A stretch of DNA of 16,087 nt from DASUZB01 sp036377075 (GTDB lineage: Bacteria > Actinomycetota > CALGFH01). The notes below the pieces were generated by a model. The model was not told where the DNA came from. It saw nothing but the letters and a program-made list of their open reading frames with translations, and did no database searches. The position numbers were made by a program, and so were the translations under genes. Each line of letters opens with the position of its first letter. Position 1 is the stretch's first letter. Positions 6,922-14,420 of the stretch are shown in pieces. Where the stretch lies: NCBI GenBank assembly GCA_036377075.1, contig DASUZB010000165.1:1-16087 (forward strand), read 5' to 3'.

Positions 6922-6937
6922 CGCGCGGGCCCGCGCG
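6922..6937. repeat. 16-bp perfect GC palindrome between MarR and VOC genes
   Basis: CGCGCGGG and CCCGCGCG meet without a spacer. It lies 50 bp after the MarR stop and 28 bp before the VOC start. It may act as a U-less terminator or a leader structure; nothing more can be said. Confidence 0.4.
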
Positions 6938-6965
6938 AGGGCGGACGACGGACTGGGGGGAGCCC

Positions 6966-7340
6966 ATGCACCGCGTGGTCCACTTCGAGCTCAACGTCTC
7001 CGACCCGGAGCGGTCGCAGGCGTTCTTCTCCGACGTCTTCGGCTGGAAGGTGTCCAAGTGGGAGGGCGGCCCGGACTACTGGCTCGCCACCACCGGCGCC
7101 GAGGAGGACGCCGGCATCGACGGCGCGATCATGCGCTCCCGCGACGACGCCCCGCGGACGGTGAACACCGTCGAGGTCGCCTCGGTCGACGAGACCGCCG
7201 CCAAGGTCACCGCCGCCGGCGGCCAGGTGGCCGTCCCCAAGCAGGTGATCCCCGGCGTCGGCTGGGTCGCCTACTGCACCGACCCCAGCGGCCTGATCTT
7301 CGGCATCTACCAGGCGGACGAGCAGGCGCGGGCCGGCTGA
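6966..7340 (+). CDS. VOC (glyoxalase/bleomycin resistance-fold) family protein
   Basis: This is a 124-aa protein with the beta-alpha-beta-beta-beta repeat of the vicinal oxygen chelate fold. The first module starts HRVVHFELNVSDPERSQAFFSDVFGWKV and holds a metal-ligand-type His6. The second starts NTVEVASVDETAAKVTAAGGQVAVPKQVIPGVGWVAYCTDPSGLIFGIYQ, ending in the usual DP.G..FG..Q strand. Members act as dioxygenases, isomerases, thiol-dependent resistance proteins or small-molecule binders; the role here is unknown. The ATG at 6966 has GGGGGGAG six to seven bases upstream. Its stop is 9 bp from the stop of the convergent nos gene, with no room for a terminator. Confidence 0.88.
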   Translation: MHRVVHFELNVSDPERSQAFFSDVFGWKVSKWEGGPDYWLATTGAEEDAGIDGAIMRSRDDAPRTVNTVEVASVDETAAKVTAAGGQVAVPKQVIPGVGWVAYCTDPSGLIFGIYQADEQARAG

Positions 7341-7349
7341 CCGCCGCCA

Positions 7350-8462
7350 TCACAGCGGCGCGACGCCGTGGGCCAGGGCGCGCGCCTCGGAGTGGTGCAC
7401 GAAGTTCGGCTGCAGGTCGGCCTCGTCGTAGTAGCGGTGGAACACCGCCGTGGCCGCGCCCGAGATCGGCGGCACGATCCACGACCAGTCGGCCGGTGTC
7501 ATCCGCCCCGCCCGCTCCTCCCGTGCCAGGTGGACGAGGAAGCGCCGCGCCTCGGTGTGGTGGTCGGTGACGGTCACCCCGGCCTCGTCGAAGGAGTGCA
7601 GCACCGCCAGGTTCAGCTCGACCAGCGCCCGGTCGCGCCAGAGAGAACGCTCGTCCGCGGTGTCCAGCCCGAGCCAGGCCGCGACCACCGGCAGCAGGTC
7701 GTAGCGGTCGGTGTCGGCGAGGTTGCGGGCGCCGATCTCGGTGCCCATGTACCAGCCGTTGAACGGCGCCGCCGGGTAGCAGACTCCGCCGATCTCTAGG
7801 CACATGCACGACAGCACCGGCACCGCGTGCCAGCGCAGGCCCAGGTCCGCGAACCAGCGGTAGCGCGGGTGGCGCAGCGGCACCTCGAGCACGGCGTCGC
7901 GGGGCAGGTCGAACAGCCGCGGCGGGGCGCCGGGCGCCTGCACCACCAGCGGCAGCAGGTCGAAGGGCGTGCCCGGCCCGCCGGGCCAGCCGAGCCGCCG
8001 CACCAGCTCGGTGAAGCTCAGGTAGCGCGGGTCGCCGAGCACCGTCCCGTCGGCCGTGCGGTAGCCGGCGTAGCGGACAAGCTGCTCGTTCCAGATCCGT
8101 GGCCCGGGTCGCCCGGGCGCGTCGGGGGCGAACACGGTGATCGTCGGCCGGATGCGCCCGCCATTGGTCGCCTCGCGCAGGTGCTCGAAGGACTCGGCCG
8201 CCACCAGCTCCGCGTCCGTGACCTGGCGGCGGTCTCGGACGCGGAGGCTGTGCCAGTAGAGCCTGCCGATGCAGCGGCTGGAGTTGCGCCATGCTGCCCG
8301 GGCGCCGAAGGCGAGCTCTGCGGCGGTGTGCGTGTAGGTCCCGGTGCGGTCGATCTGGGCGCGGACCTCCCGCAGCCGCGGCCCGAGCGGGCCAGCCTGC
8401 GGGGATTCGGCGTGGTAGAGACGGAGGAACTCCTCCGCGACGGACGGGTCCAGGCTGCTCAC
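7350..8462 (-). CDS. nos: Bacterial nitric oxide synthase, oxygenase domain
   Basis: This 370-aa protein matches the oxygenase domain of nitric oxide synthase, a haem enzyme that turns L-arginine into citrulline and NO. Seen: the haem-ligand segment AAWRNSSRCIGR with Cys64, the GWYMGTEIGARN segment whose Glu242 binds the arginine guanidinium, and the WSWIVPPISG segment near the C-terminus that helps form the pterin/dimer site. There is no reductase domain, as is usual in bacteria, so electrons must come from cellular flavodoxin or ferredoxin partners. The start is a GTG at 8462 with GAGGGGGG just upstream. It is divergent from the acyl-CoA ligase operon and convergent with the VOC gene. NO from such enzymes is linked to oxidative-stress and antibiotic tolerance or to secondary metabolism; the role here is not shown. 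Confidence 0.96.
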   Translation of the reverse strand: MSSLDPSVAEEFLRLYHAESPQAGPLGPRLREVRAQIDRTGTYTHTAAELAFGARAAWRNSSRCIGRLYWHSLRVRDRRQVTDAELVAAESFEHLREATNGGRIRPTITVFAPDAPGRPGPRIWNEQLVRYAGYRTADGTVLGDPRYLSFTELVRRLGWPGGPGTPFDLLPLVVQAPGAPPRLFDLPRDAVLEVPLRHPRYRWFADLGLRWHAVPVLSCMCLEIGGVCYPAAPFNGWYMGTEIGARNLADTDRYDLLPVVAAWLGLDTADERSLWRDRALVELNLAVLHSFDEAGVTVTDHHTEARRFLVHLAREERAGRMTPADWSWIVPPISGAATAVFHRYYDEADLQPNFVHHSEARALAHGVAPL

Positions 8463-8663
8463 CGCGCCCCCCTCACGATTTGCCGAAAAACGACGATAAC
8501 CCTAGCTCGCCTAGATTTCCAGAGTTGAATATTCCGGACGAGCGCCAACCCGAGGTGGAGGGGAGGTCGCCAGGGGCGTGGCCGGCCCGGCGTGCTACGG
8601 TCTGCCCGGGGAGGAGACCGGCATCGACGGCGGTCTGCGAGCGGACAGGTCGCGGAGGTGGCT
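8463..8663. other. Divergent nos / acyl-CoA ligase intergenic region
   Basis: These 201 bp hold the promoters of two divergent units. The AT-richer half near nos (8474-8535) contains CTAG-N5-CTAG (8502-8514) and the palindrome GAATATTC (8527-8534), but no convincing -35/-10 pair for nos. The half near the ligase gene is GC-rich; TACGGT (8596-8601) resembles an actinobacterial -10, without a good -35. No known NO- or redox-regulator motif was recognised. Confidence 0.35.
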
Positions 8664-10013
8664 GTGGCTGGCGTCGCACCGTACTGGAACCCCAAGACCG
8701 AGACGCTCCCGCGCGAGGAGCTGCAGGCGCTGCAGCTCGCCAAGCTGCGCCGCCTGGCCGAGTGGGCGGCGGCCCGCAGCCCCTTCTACCGGCGCTCCTT
8801 CGCGCAGGCCGGCTTCGCGCCGGACCAGCTGCGCAGCCTCGACGACCTGCGCCGCGTGCCGGTGCTCACCCGCCAGGAGTGGATGGCCAGCCAGGCGGAG
8901 CTGCCGCCGTTCGGCACCCTGCCGGTGGCCGGCGCGGAGTCGGCGATCCGCTTCCACACCACCTCGGGGACCACCGGTCGCGAGCCGATCCGGGTGCTCG
9001 ACAGCGCCAAGGACTGGGCGTGGCAGTCGGAGATGTGGTGCTACGGGCTGTGGGGCTTCGGCGTCCGCCCGCGCGACACCGCCTACGTCGCCTTCGGCTA
9101 CGGCTCCTTCATCGGCTTCTGGGGCCTGCACTACGCGATGGAGAAGCTCGGCGCCCTCAACGTGCCCGGTGGGGCGCAGACCACCGAGAACCGCGTCAGG
9201 CAGATCGTCGACTTCGGCGCGAGCGTGGTCGCCTCCACCCCGACCTACGCGCTGCGACTCGCCCAGGAGGCCGGCAAGCTCGGCGTCGACCTGGCCGCCA
9301 GCCCGGTCAGCCGGCTGATCCTCTCCGGCGAGCCCGCCGGCTCGATCCCGCAGACCAAGGCGCTGATCGAGCGGCTCTGGGGCGCAGTAGCCGGCGACAC
9401 CGCCGGCATGACGGAGATCGGCACGATCATGGTCTTCGAGTGCGCCGAGCAGCCGGGCGGCACCCACATCATCGAGGACCACTTCATCGAGGAGGTGATC
9501 GACCCGGTCAGCGGCGAGCCGGTGGGCTACGGCGAGCAGGGCGAGCGGGTGGTCACCTCGTTCGGGCGCGGCATCATCCCGCTGCTGCGCTACCGCACCG
9601 CCGACCTGGTCCGCAAGGTGCCGGCCAGCCGCTGCGCCTGCGGCCGGGGCTTCGACCTGTACGAGGGCGGCATCCTCGGCCGGGTGGACGACATGAAGCT
9701 GGTCCGCGGCACCAACGTCTACCCCAGAGCGGTCGAGGCGATCGTGCGCGAGTACCCCACGGTCGAGGAGTTCCAGCTGCAGCTGACCCGGGGCGACGAC
9801 CTGCTCGACCGCATCACCCTGCGGGTCGAGCTGCCACCGGACGCCGGCGACGCCGCCTGGGCCGAGCTCGCCGAGGCGCTCGCCAAGGACCTCGCCGCCG
9901 CCCACGAGGGCCTGCGCTTCGAGGTGGAGCGGGCCGCCACCGGCGAGCTGCCCCGCTTCGAGCTGAAGGCCCGCCGCACCGTCGACCTGCGCGACACGCC
10001 CGTCGGAGGGTGA
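8664..10013 (+). CDS. Phenylacetate-CoA ligase-like (PaaK family) acyl-CoA ligase
   Basis: This is a 449-aa adenylate-forming enzyme, activating a carboxylate with ATP and then CoA. Seen: the PaaK-type opening YWNPKTETLPREELQALQLAKLRRL, the P-loop TTSGTTGREP (99-108), SGEPAG (221-226), AGMTEIG (247-253), RYRTADLV (309-316), the C.CGRGF knuckle (Cys324, Cys326), the hinge GRVDDMKLVRGTNVYP (339-354), and GELPRFELKARR with a candidate catalytic lysine (435). The substrate is probably an aromatic or aryl-alkyl acid, but cannot be named. The GTG at 8664 is chosen for the GGAGGT four bases upstream. It is the first gene of a tight operon; the next gene starts 4 bp later. Confidence 0.88.
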   Translation: MAGVAPYWNPKTETLPREELQALQLAKLRRLAEWAAARSPFYRRSFAQAGFAPDQLRSLDDLRRVPVLTRQEWMASQAELPPFGTLPVAGAESAIRFHTTSGTTGREPIRVLDSAKDWAWQSEMWCYGLWGFGVRPRDTAYVAFGYGSFIGFWGLHYAMEKLGALNVPGGAQTTENRVRQIVDFGASVVASTPTYALRLAQEAGKLGVDLAASPVSRLILSGEPAGSIPQTKALIERLWGAVAGDTAGMTEIGTIMVFECAEQPGGTHIIEDHFIEEVIDPVSGEPVGYGEQGERVVTSFGRGIIPLLRYRTADLVRKVPASRCACGRGFDLYEGGILGRVDDMKLVRGTNVYPRAVEAIVREYPTVEEFQLQLTRGDDLLDRITLRVELPPDAGDAAWAELAEALAKDLAAAHEGLRFEVERAATGELPRFELKARRTVDLRDTPVGG

Positions 10014-10017
10014 GCCC

Positions 10018-10221
10018 ATGACCACCGACCTGCTCGGCCGCGAGACCAGCGCCACCGAGGACGAGCTGCTGGAGCTCTACCGCCGCTGCAAGGCGCTGCT
10101 CGGCCGCGACGACCTCGACCCCTGCGTCCGCGCCGGCGTGCGCGCCGCCGCCATCGGCCTCTGGAACGTCGTCAACGACCTCGGCCTCGACCACGAGCAG
10201 CTGCTCGACCTGGGCGCCTGA
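10018..10221 (+). CDS. 67-aa helical protein of unknown function
   Basis: I do not recognise this family with confidence. The 67 residues are predicted all-helical and acidic, with an N-terminal helix EDELLELYRRCKALLG (15-30), a DLDPCVRAGVRAAAIGLWNVVNDLGLDHEQLL segment (32-63), one Cys, and a central amphipathic helix around Trp49. There is no signal peptide or membrane segment. The ATG at 10018 follows GGAGGG and lies 4 bp after the ligase stop; the TPP-enzyme alpha gene follows after 21 bp. This position between two enzyme genes suggests a small accessory or scaffold subunit of the ligase or the decarboxylase. Confidence 0.8.
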   Translation: MTTDLLGRETSATEDELLELYRRCKALLGRDDLDPCVRAGVRAAAIGLWNVVNDLGLDHEQLLDLGA

Positions 10222-10242
10222 GCCACGGAGGGGTGACCCACA

Positions 10243-10761
10243 GTGCCCGTCTCGGAGCGCAACTCCAAGCTCGTCTACGACGCGCTGCTCGACGCCGGCG
10301 TGGAGGTGATCAGCGCGCTGCCGGAGACCTGGCTGGTGCACCTCATCCGCCTGGCGGAGGAGGACCCGGGCATGATCCTGGTGCGGCTGGCCAAGGAGGA
10401 GGAGGGCGTCGGCATCTCCGCCGGCGCCCACTTCGCCGGCCGCCGGTCGGCCATGCTGATGCAGAACCACGGCTTCCTGCAGTCGGTCAACGGCATCGTC
10501 TCCCTCGCCCAGCTCTACCACATCCCGCTGCTGATGCTGGTCTCGGACCGCGGCCACCTCGGCGAGCGCGACCCGTGGCAGACGCAGGGCGGCAAGGCCA
10601 CCCGCCCGGTGCTCGACGCCCTCGGCATCGTCACCGACGAGCTGTCCGACCCGGCGCGGGCGCCGCTCCAGATCGGCCGGGCGATGACCCTGGCGCAGTC
10701 GTCCCTCGCACCGGTCGCCGTGCTGCTCACCAGGGAGCTGATGTGGGAGGGGACGCCATGA
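10243..10761 (+). CDS. TPP-dependent 2-oxoacid decarboxylase alpha subunit (ComD-like)
   Basis: This is a 172-aa PYR (pyrimidine-binding) domain of a thiamine-diphosphate enzyme. Seen: LVYDALLDAGVEVISALPETWL (10-31), the segment KEEEGVGISAGAHFAG (51-66) that carries the catalytic Glu contacting the TPP pyrimidine, MLMQNHGFLQSVNGIVSL (71-88), and SDRGHLGERDPWQTQGG (101-117). This pattern is that of the alpha subunit of sulfopyruvate decarboxylase (ComD) and the N-terminal half of phosphonopyruvate decarboxylase. The GTG at 10243 follows GAGGGG. The stop overlaps the ATG of the beta subunit (ATGA), so the two chains are translationally coupled and surely act together. The true 2-oxoacid substrate is open. 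Confidence 0.87.
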   Translation: MPVSERNSKLVYDALLDAGVEVISALPETWLVHLIRLAEEDPGMILVRLAKEEEGVGISAGAHFAGRRSAMLMQNHGFLQSVNGIVSLAQLYHIPLLMLVSDRGHLGERDPWQTQGGKATRPVLDALGIVTDELSDPARAPLQIGRAMTLAQSSLAPVAVLLTRELMWEGTP

Positions 10762-11372
10762 AGCGGATCGACTGCCTGGAGGCGATCTACGACCGGCTCG
10801 CCGACTGCGTGGTGGTCACCATCATGGGCGCGGTCGCCGTCGAGCTGTACTCGCTCGGCCACCGGCCCAACTTCTTCTACCTGGAGCACGCCATGGGGCT
10901 GGCCAGCTCGATCGGCCTCGGCATCGCGCTGAGCCAGCCCGAGCGCACGGTGGTGGTGATCGAGGGCGACGGCTCGGTGCTGATGAACCTGGGCGGGCTG
11001 ACCACCCTGGCCCGCTACGCCCCGCCCAACCTCACCCAGGTCGTGTTCGACAACGAGAGCCTGCTCTCGGTCGGCGGCTTCCCGACCGCCACCAGCACCG
11101 GCAGCGACCTCGCCGGCGTCGCCCGCGCCGCCGGGATCGCCGACGCCCGCACCGTCACCACCCTCGACGACTTCACCGGCAGCGCCAAGGCCGCCATCGA
11201 CGCCGACCACCTCGCCTGCGTGGTCGCCAAGGTCGAGGCGGTCGGCCCCGCCAGCTTCCACATGGACCTGCACCTGCTCGAGAACCGCTTCGAGTTCCAG
11301 CGCAGCCTCCGTCCGTCGGGGGCTACCGCTTCGCCACCCGAGCCCCCGAACCCCTCGCGTCCCGCCACCTGA
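10758..11372 (+). CDS. TPP-dependent 2-oxoacid decarboxylase beta subunit (ComE-like)
   Basis: This is a 204-aa PP (diphosphate-binding) domain partner of the preceding gene. Seen: the substrate-side segment FFYLEHAMGLASSIGLGIAL (39-58), the Mg-TPP motif starting GDGS (70-73) and ending in DNES (98-101) after the usual 25 or so residues, and SVGGFPT (104-110). These match ComE of sulfopyruvate decarboxylase and the C-terminal half of phosphonopyruvate decarboxylase. The ATG at 10758 overlaps the alpha stop by four bases. The last 20 or so residues are a Pro/Ser-rich tail (SPPEPPNPSRPAT), unusual for the family and perhaps disordered. The cyclase gene starts 18 bp downstream. Confidence 0.87.
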   Translation: MKRIDCLEAIYDRLADCVVVTIMGAVAVELYSLGHRPNFFYLEHAMGLASSIGLGIALSQPERTVVVIEGDGSVLMNLGGLTTLARYAPPNLTQVVFDNESLLSVGGFPTATSTGSDLAGVARAAGIADARTVTTLDDFTGSAKAAIDADHLACVVAKVEAVGPASFHMDLHLLENRFEFQRSLRPSGATASPPEPPNPSRPAT

Positions 11373-11390
11373 GCCCCGGAGGTGCCAGCC

Positions 11391-12167
11391 ATGACCGTGC
11401 TCGCCAGCCTCGCCGACGCGCTCGCCTCCGGCGAGGTCAGCGTGGTCGACCTGACCCAGCCGCTGTCCGAGACGACGCCGCTGCTGCACCTGCCCGAGCC
11501 ATTGGCGAACACGCCGCCGTTCCGGCTGCGCGAGCTGTCGCGCTACGACGAGCGCGGCCCCGCCTGGTACTGGAACGCCTTCGAGGGCGGCGAGCACACC
11601 GGCACCCACTTCGACGCGCCGATCCACTGGGTCACCGGCCGCGACGGCGACGACGTCTCCCAGGTCCCGCCGCGGCGCCTGGTCGGCCCCGCGGTGGTGA
11701 TCGACAAGACCGCCGAGGCCGCCAAGGACCCCGACTACCTGCTGACGGTCGCGGACGTGGAGGCCTTCGAGGCCGAGCACGGCGCCCTGCCCGACGGCGG
11801 CTGGCTGCTGTACCGCACCGGCTGGGACGCCCGCGCCGACGACGAGGCGACCTTCCTCAACGCCGACGAGAGCGGCCCGCACACCCCCGGCATCCACCCC
11901 GACTGCGCCCGCTGGCTGGCCGGGCGGCCGATCACCGGCCTCGGGGTCGAGACGGTCGGCACCGACGCCGGCGGGGCGCACGCCTTCGACCCGCCGTTCC
12001 CGTGCCACAGCTTCCTGCTCGGGGCCGACAAGTACGGCCTCACCCAGCTCGCCAACGTCGGGCGCCTGCCGGCCACCGGCGCGCTGGTGGTGGCGGCCCC
12101 GCTGAGGATCGTGCGCGGCTCGGGCAGCCCCTGCCGGGTGCTCGCGCTGGTCCCCGGAGCCCGCTAG
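11391..12167 (+). CDS. Cyclase family metal hydrolase (isatin hydrolase/kynurenine formamidase type)
   Basis: This is a 258-aa soluble hydrolase of the putative-cyclase family. Seen: VVDLTQPLS (18-26), the metal-binding signature HTGTHFDAPIHW (69-80), LVGPAVVIDKT, LLYRTGWDAR, a GIHPDCARWLAGRPITGLGVETVGTDAG block, and PCHSFLLGADKYGLTQLANVGRLP near the C-terminus. Known members open cyclic amides or amides: isatin hydrolase makes isatinate, KynB cleaves formylkynurenine. The ATG at 11391 has GGAGG 8 bases upstream; a GTG at 11382 overlaps that site and is less likely. It is fifth in the operon, and the kinase gene starts 5 bp after its stop. Substrate is not determined by sequence. Confidence 0.87.
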   Translation: MTVLASLADALASGEVSVVDLTQPLSETTPLLHLPEPLANTPPFRLRELSRYDERGPAWYWNAFEGGEHTGTHFDAPIHWVTGRDGDDVSQVPPRRLVGPAVVIDKTAEAAKDPDYLLTVADVEAFEAEHGALPDGGWLLYRTGWDARADDEATFLNADESGPHTPGIHPDCARWLAGRPITGLGVETVGTDAGGAHAFDPPFPCHSFLLGADKYGLTQLANVGRLPATGALVVAAPLRIVRGSGSPCRVLALVPGAR

Positions 12168-12172
12168 GCGCG

Positions 12173-13126
12173 ATGCCCCTCGACGTCCTGACCCTCGGCG
12201 AGACGCTGATCGCGCTCGACGCCGCCGAGCCCGGCCGCATCGAGTCGGTCCGCATGCTGCGCAAGACCGTCGGCGGCACCGAGTCCAACACCGCCATCGG
12301 CCTGGCGCGGCTCGGCTGCCGGGTCGCCTGGGTCAGCCGCGTCGCCCGCGACCCGTTCGGCGAGGAGATCCTCAAGGTCCTGCGGGGCGAGGGCGTCGAC
12401 GTCGGCGCGGTGGTGCGCGTCGACGACGCGCCCACCGGGCTGATGATCAAGGAGCGGCGCACCCCGACCGAGGTCCACGTCCACTACTGGCGTCGCGGCT
12501 CAGCCGCCGCCGGGCTCGGCCCGGAGGACGTCGACGAGCGGCTGGTCGCCGAGGCCCGCCGCGTCCACCTGACCGGCATCACCCTGGCGCTCGGCGAGCG
12601 GCCGCGGGCGGCGGTCCACAAGGTGCTGCGCTGCTGCGCCGATCGGGGCATCCCGGTCAGCTTCGACCCCAACCTGCGCCGCAAGCTGCGCCCGGTCCAG
12701 GAGAGCGTCGCCGACTGCGCGGAGGTCTTCCCCTTCGTGACCGACCTGCTGGTGGGGGAGCGCGAGGCGCTGGCCTGCAGCGGGGAGTCGAGCATCCCGG
12801 CGGCGATCGAGCGCCTGCGCGGCTTCGGCATCCCGGCCGTGGTGGTCAAGCGCGGCGGCCTCGGCGCCGTCGCCGCCCGCGACGGCGAGCTGGTGGAGGA
12901 GCCGGCCGACGCGGCGGTGGTGGCGGTCGACGCGGTCGGCTCCGGCGACGCCTTCAACGCCGGCTACCTCTTCGGGCAGCTCCGCGAGCTCGGCTTGCGC
13001 GAGTCGGTCGCGCTCGGCAACTGGGTCGCCGCCCGGGTCGCCGGCCACATGGGCGACTACGAGGGCCTGCCGACCCTGGCCGAGTACGAGGCCCACCGTG
13101 ACGGCACCGGCACGGTCACCCGGTAG
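12173..13126 (+). CDS. kdgK: PfkB family carbohydrate kinase, 2-keto-3-deoxygluconate kinase-like
   Basis: This is a 317-aa ribokinase-fold sugar kinase. Seen: LTLGETLIAL (6-15), signature 1 GGTESNTAIGLARLG (34-48), the substrate-lid segment HYWRRGSAAAGL (104-115) and FDPNLRRKLR (164-173), both typical of 2-keto-3-deoxygluconate kinases, and signature 2 DAVGSGDAFNAGYL (253-266) with the catalytic base Asp259. KDG kinase makes KDPG in the Entner-Doudoroff and uronate routes; a 2-oxo-sugar-acid substrate would also suit an operon with a 2-oxoacid decarboxylase. The ATG at 12173 lies 5 bp after the cyclase stop with only a weak ribosome site, suggesting coupled translation. Its 3' end overlaps the convergent MFS gene by 11 bp. 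Confidence 0.85.
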   Translation: MPLDVLTLGETLIALDAAEPGRIESVRMLRKTVGGTESNTAIGLARLGCRVAWVSRVARDPFGEEILKVLRGEGVDVGAVVRVDDAPTGLMIKERRTPTEVHVHYWRRGSAAAGLGPEDVDERLVAEARRVHLTGITLALGERPRAAVHKVLRCCADRGIPVSFDPNLRRKLRPVQESVADCAEVFPFVTDLLVGEREALACSGESSIPAAIERLRGFGIPAVVVKRGGLGAVAARDGELVEEPADAAVVAVDAVGSGDAFNAGYLFGQLRELGLRESVALGNWVAARVAGHMGDYEGLPTLAEYEAHRDGTGTVTR

Positions 13127-14420
13127 TCCCGCCTCGGCCGGGCTCGGCGGGCAGCGCCCGCAGCCTCGGCACGGGGGAGCGCAGCAACCACAGGAAGCCG
13201 GTGAGGGCGCCGCAGCTGGCGATCCAGAGGGTCGGGCGCGGGCCGACGGCGCCGCCGAGCGCCCCGCCGAGCAGCGCGCCGAGCGGCCGGACGCCGTAGT
13301 TGACCAGCGTGTAGGCGCCGGAGACGCGGGCCCGCAGCCGGTCGGGGACCAGCGCGGCGAGGATCGAGGCGATGCTGATGTCGAGCACCATCACCCCCAC
13401 CCCCGAGCCGAACTCCGCGGCGAACAGCGCCGCGAGCACCAGCGGCCTCGACCCGCCGGCGAGCGGGATCAGCAGCAGCGGCGCCGGGAACAGGACGCAA
13501 CCGAGCAGGAACGCCGGGCCGAAGCCGATGCGGCGGCAGAGCCGCCCGGTCAGCGCCGAGCCGAGCAGCCCGCCCACCGCGCCGGCGCCGAGGACGGCAC
13601 CGAGCGTGCCCGGCGGCACCCGCAGCCAGCGCACCGCGTACAGCACGAACAGCGCGTTGAAGGCGAAGGCGAACAGGTTGATGGTGGCGGTCGCGGCCAG
13701 CAGGGCACGGACGATCGGGGAGCGCCGGATGAAGCGGGCGCCCGCCGTCACCTGCCCGCGGCCCGGCGCGTCCGGCGGCGGCTCGGCGGGGGAGATGCGG
13801 CCCAGCCACAGCGCCGACCACAGGAACGAGGCGGCGTCGGCGACCAGGGCGGCCGGCGCCGACAGCACCTGCACCAGCAGGCCGCCGAGGCTCGGCCCGG
13901 CGACGAAGGAGAACGCCCGCGCGCCGTGGACCAGGGCGTTGCCCTCGACGTAGCGGTCGCGCGGCACGACCGCGACGAACAGGGTGGCGTAGGAGACGGA
14001 GAACAGCATGCTCAGCGCCCCGGCGAGGAAGGCGACCAGGTACAGCTGCGCCAGGGTGAGGGCGCCCAGCGCGTAGGCCAGCGGGATGGTGGCCAGCAGG
14101 CCGGTGCGGCCGAGGTCGGCGGCGATCATCACGCGGCGCCGCCGCCGGCGGCGGTCGACCCAGGCGCCGGCGTGCAGCGCGAAGAGCAGGTTCGGCGCCA
14201 GCCCCGCGGCGGTCAGGTAGCCCATCTGGGCGGCGCCGGCGTGCAGCAGCAGGACCGCGACCAGCGGCAGGGCCAGCAGGGTGACCTGGTCGCCGAGCAA
14301 CGAGACGACCTGCCCGGTCCACAGGCGGCGGAACTCGAGGTTCTCCCGCAGGAGCGGCCGGCGGCGCTCCGGGGCCGCCGAGGGCTCGGCCACGGCGACC
14401 CGCCCGACGCGCTCAGCCAT
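13116..14420 (-). CDS. MFS transporter, EntS/MFS_3-like exporter
   Basis: This is a 434-aa integral membrane protein with about 12 predicted membrane segments. Seen: the characteristic opening NLEFRRLWTGQVVSLLGDQVTLLALPLVAV, the cytoplasmic loop GAWVDRRRRRRRVMIAADLGR (the family's D.RRRR..L..D motif between segments 2 and 3), a FVAVVPRDRYVEGNAL loop, a central loop around residues 210-235, and LVPDRLRARVSGAYTLVNYGVRPLGALLGG in the second half. The family exports siderophores, macrolides and other drugs by proton antiport. The ATG overlaps the stop of the upstream ArsR-type gene by 8 bp, so the regulator and exporter are translationally coupled. The last 11 bp overlap the convergent kinase gene. 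Confidence 0.9.
   Translation of the reverse strand: MAERVGRVAVAEPSAAPERRRPLLRENLEFRRLWTGQVVSLLGDQVTLLALPLVAVLLLHAGAAQMGYLTAAGLAPNLLFALHAGAWVDRRRRRRRVMIAADLGRTGLLATIPLAYALGALTLAQLYLVAFLAGALSMLFSVSYATLFVAVVPRDRYVEGNALVHGARAFSFVAGPSLGGLLVQVLSAPAALVADAASFLWSALWLGRISPAEPPPDAPGRGQVTAGARFIRRSPIVRALLAATATINLFAFAFNALFVLYAVRWLRVPPGTLGAVLGAGAVGGLLGSALTGRLCRRIGFGPAFLLGCVLFPAPLLLIPLAGGSRPLVLAALFAAEFGSGVGVMVLDISIASILAALVPDRLRARVSGAYTLVNYGVRPLGALLGGALGGAVGPRPTLWIASCGALTGFLWLLRSPVPRLRALPAEPGRGGTTG

Noticed and set aside
7341..7349. Terminator between the convergent VOC and nos genes
   Set aside because: Only 9 bp separate the stop codons and no hairpin fits there.
8595..10055. 486-aa minus-strand open frame opposite the acyl-CoA ligase
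   Set aside because: No recognisable domain, composition typical of antisense frames, and it covers a gene with all PaaK motifs.
10515..12008. 497-aa minus-strand open frame across the TPP and cyclase genes
   Set aside because: It spans three real genes with clear motifs and ribosome sites; Gly/Val/Arg-rich shadow frame.
12173..13126. Assignment of the operon to the sulfo-Entner-Doudoroff pathway because of the KDG kinase-like and sulfopyruvate decarboxylase-like genes
   Set aside because: No sulfoquinovosidase, dehydratase or aldolase is present and the ligase and cyclase would be unexplained.
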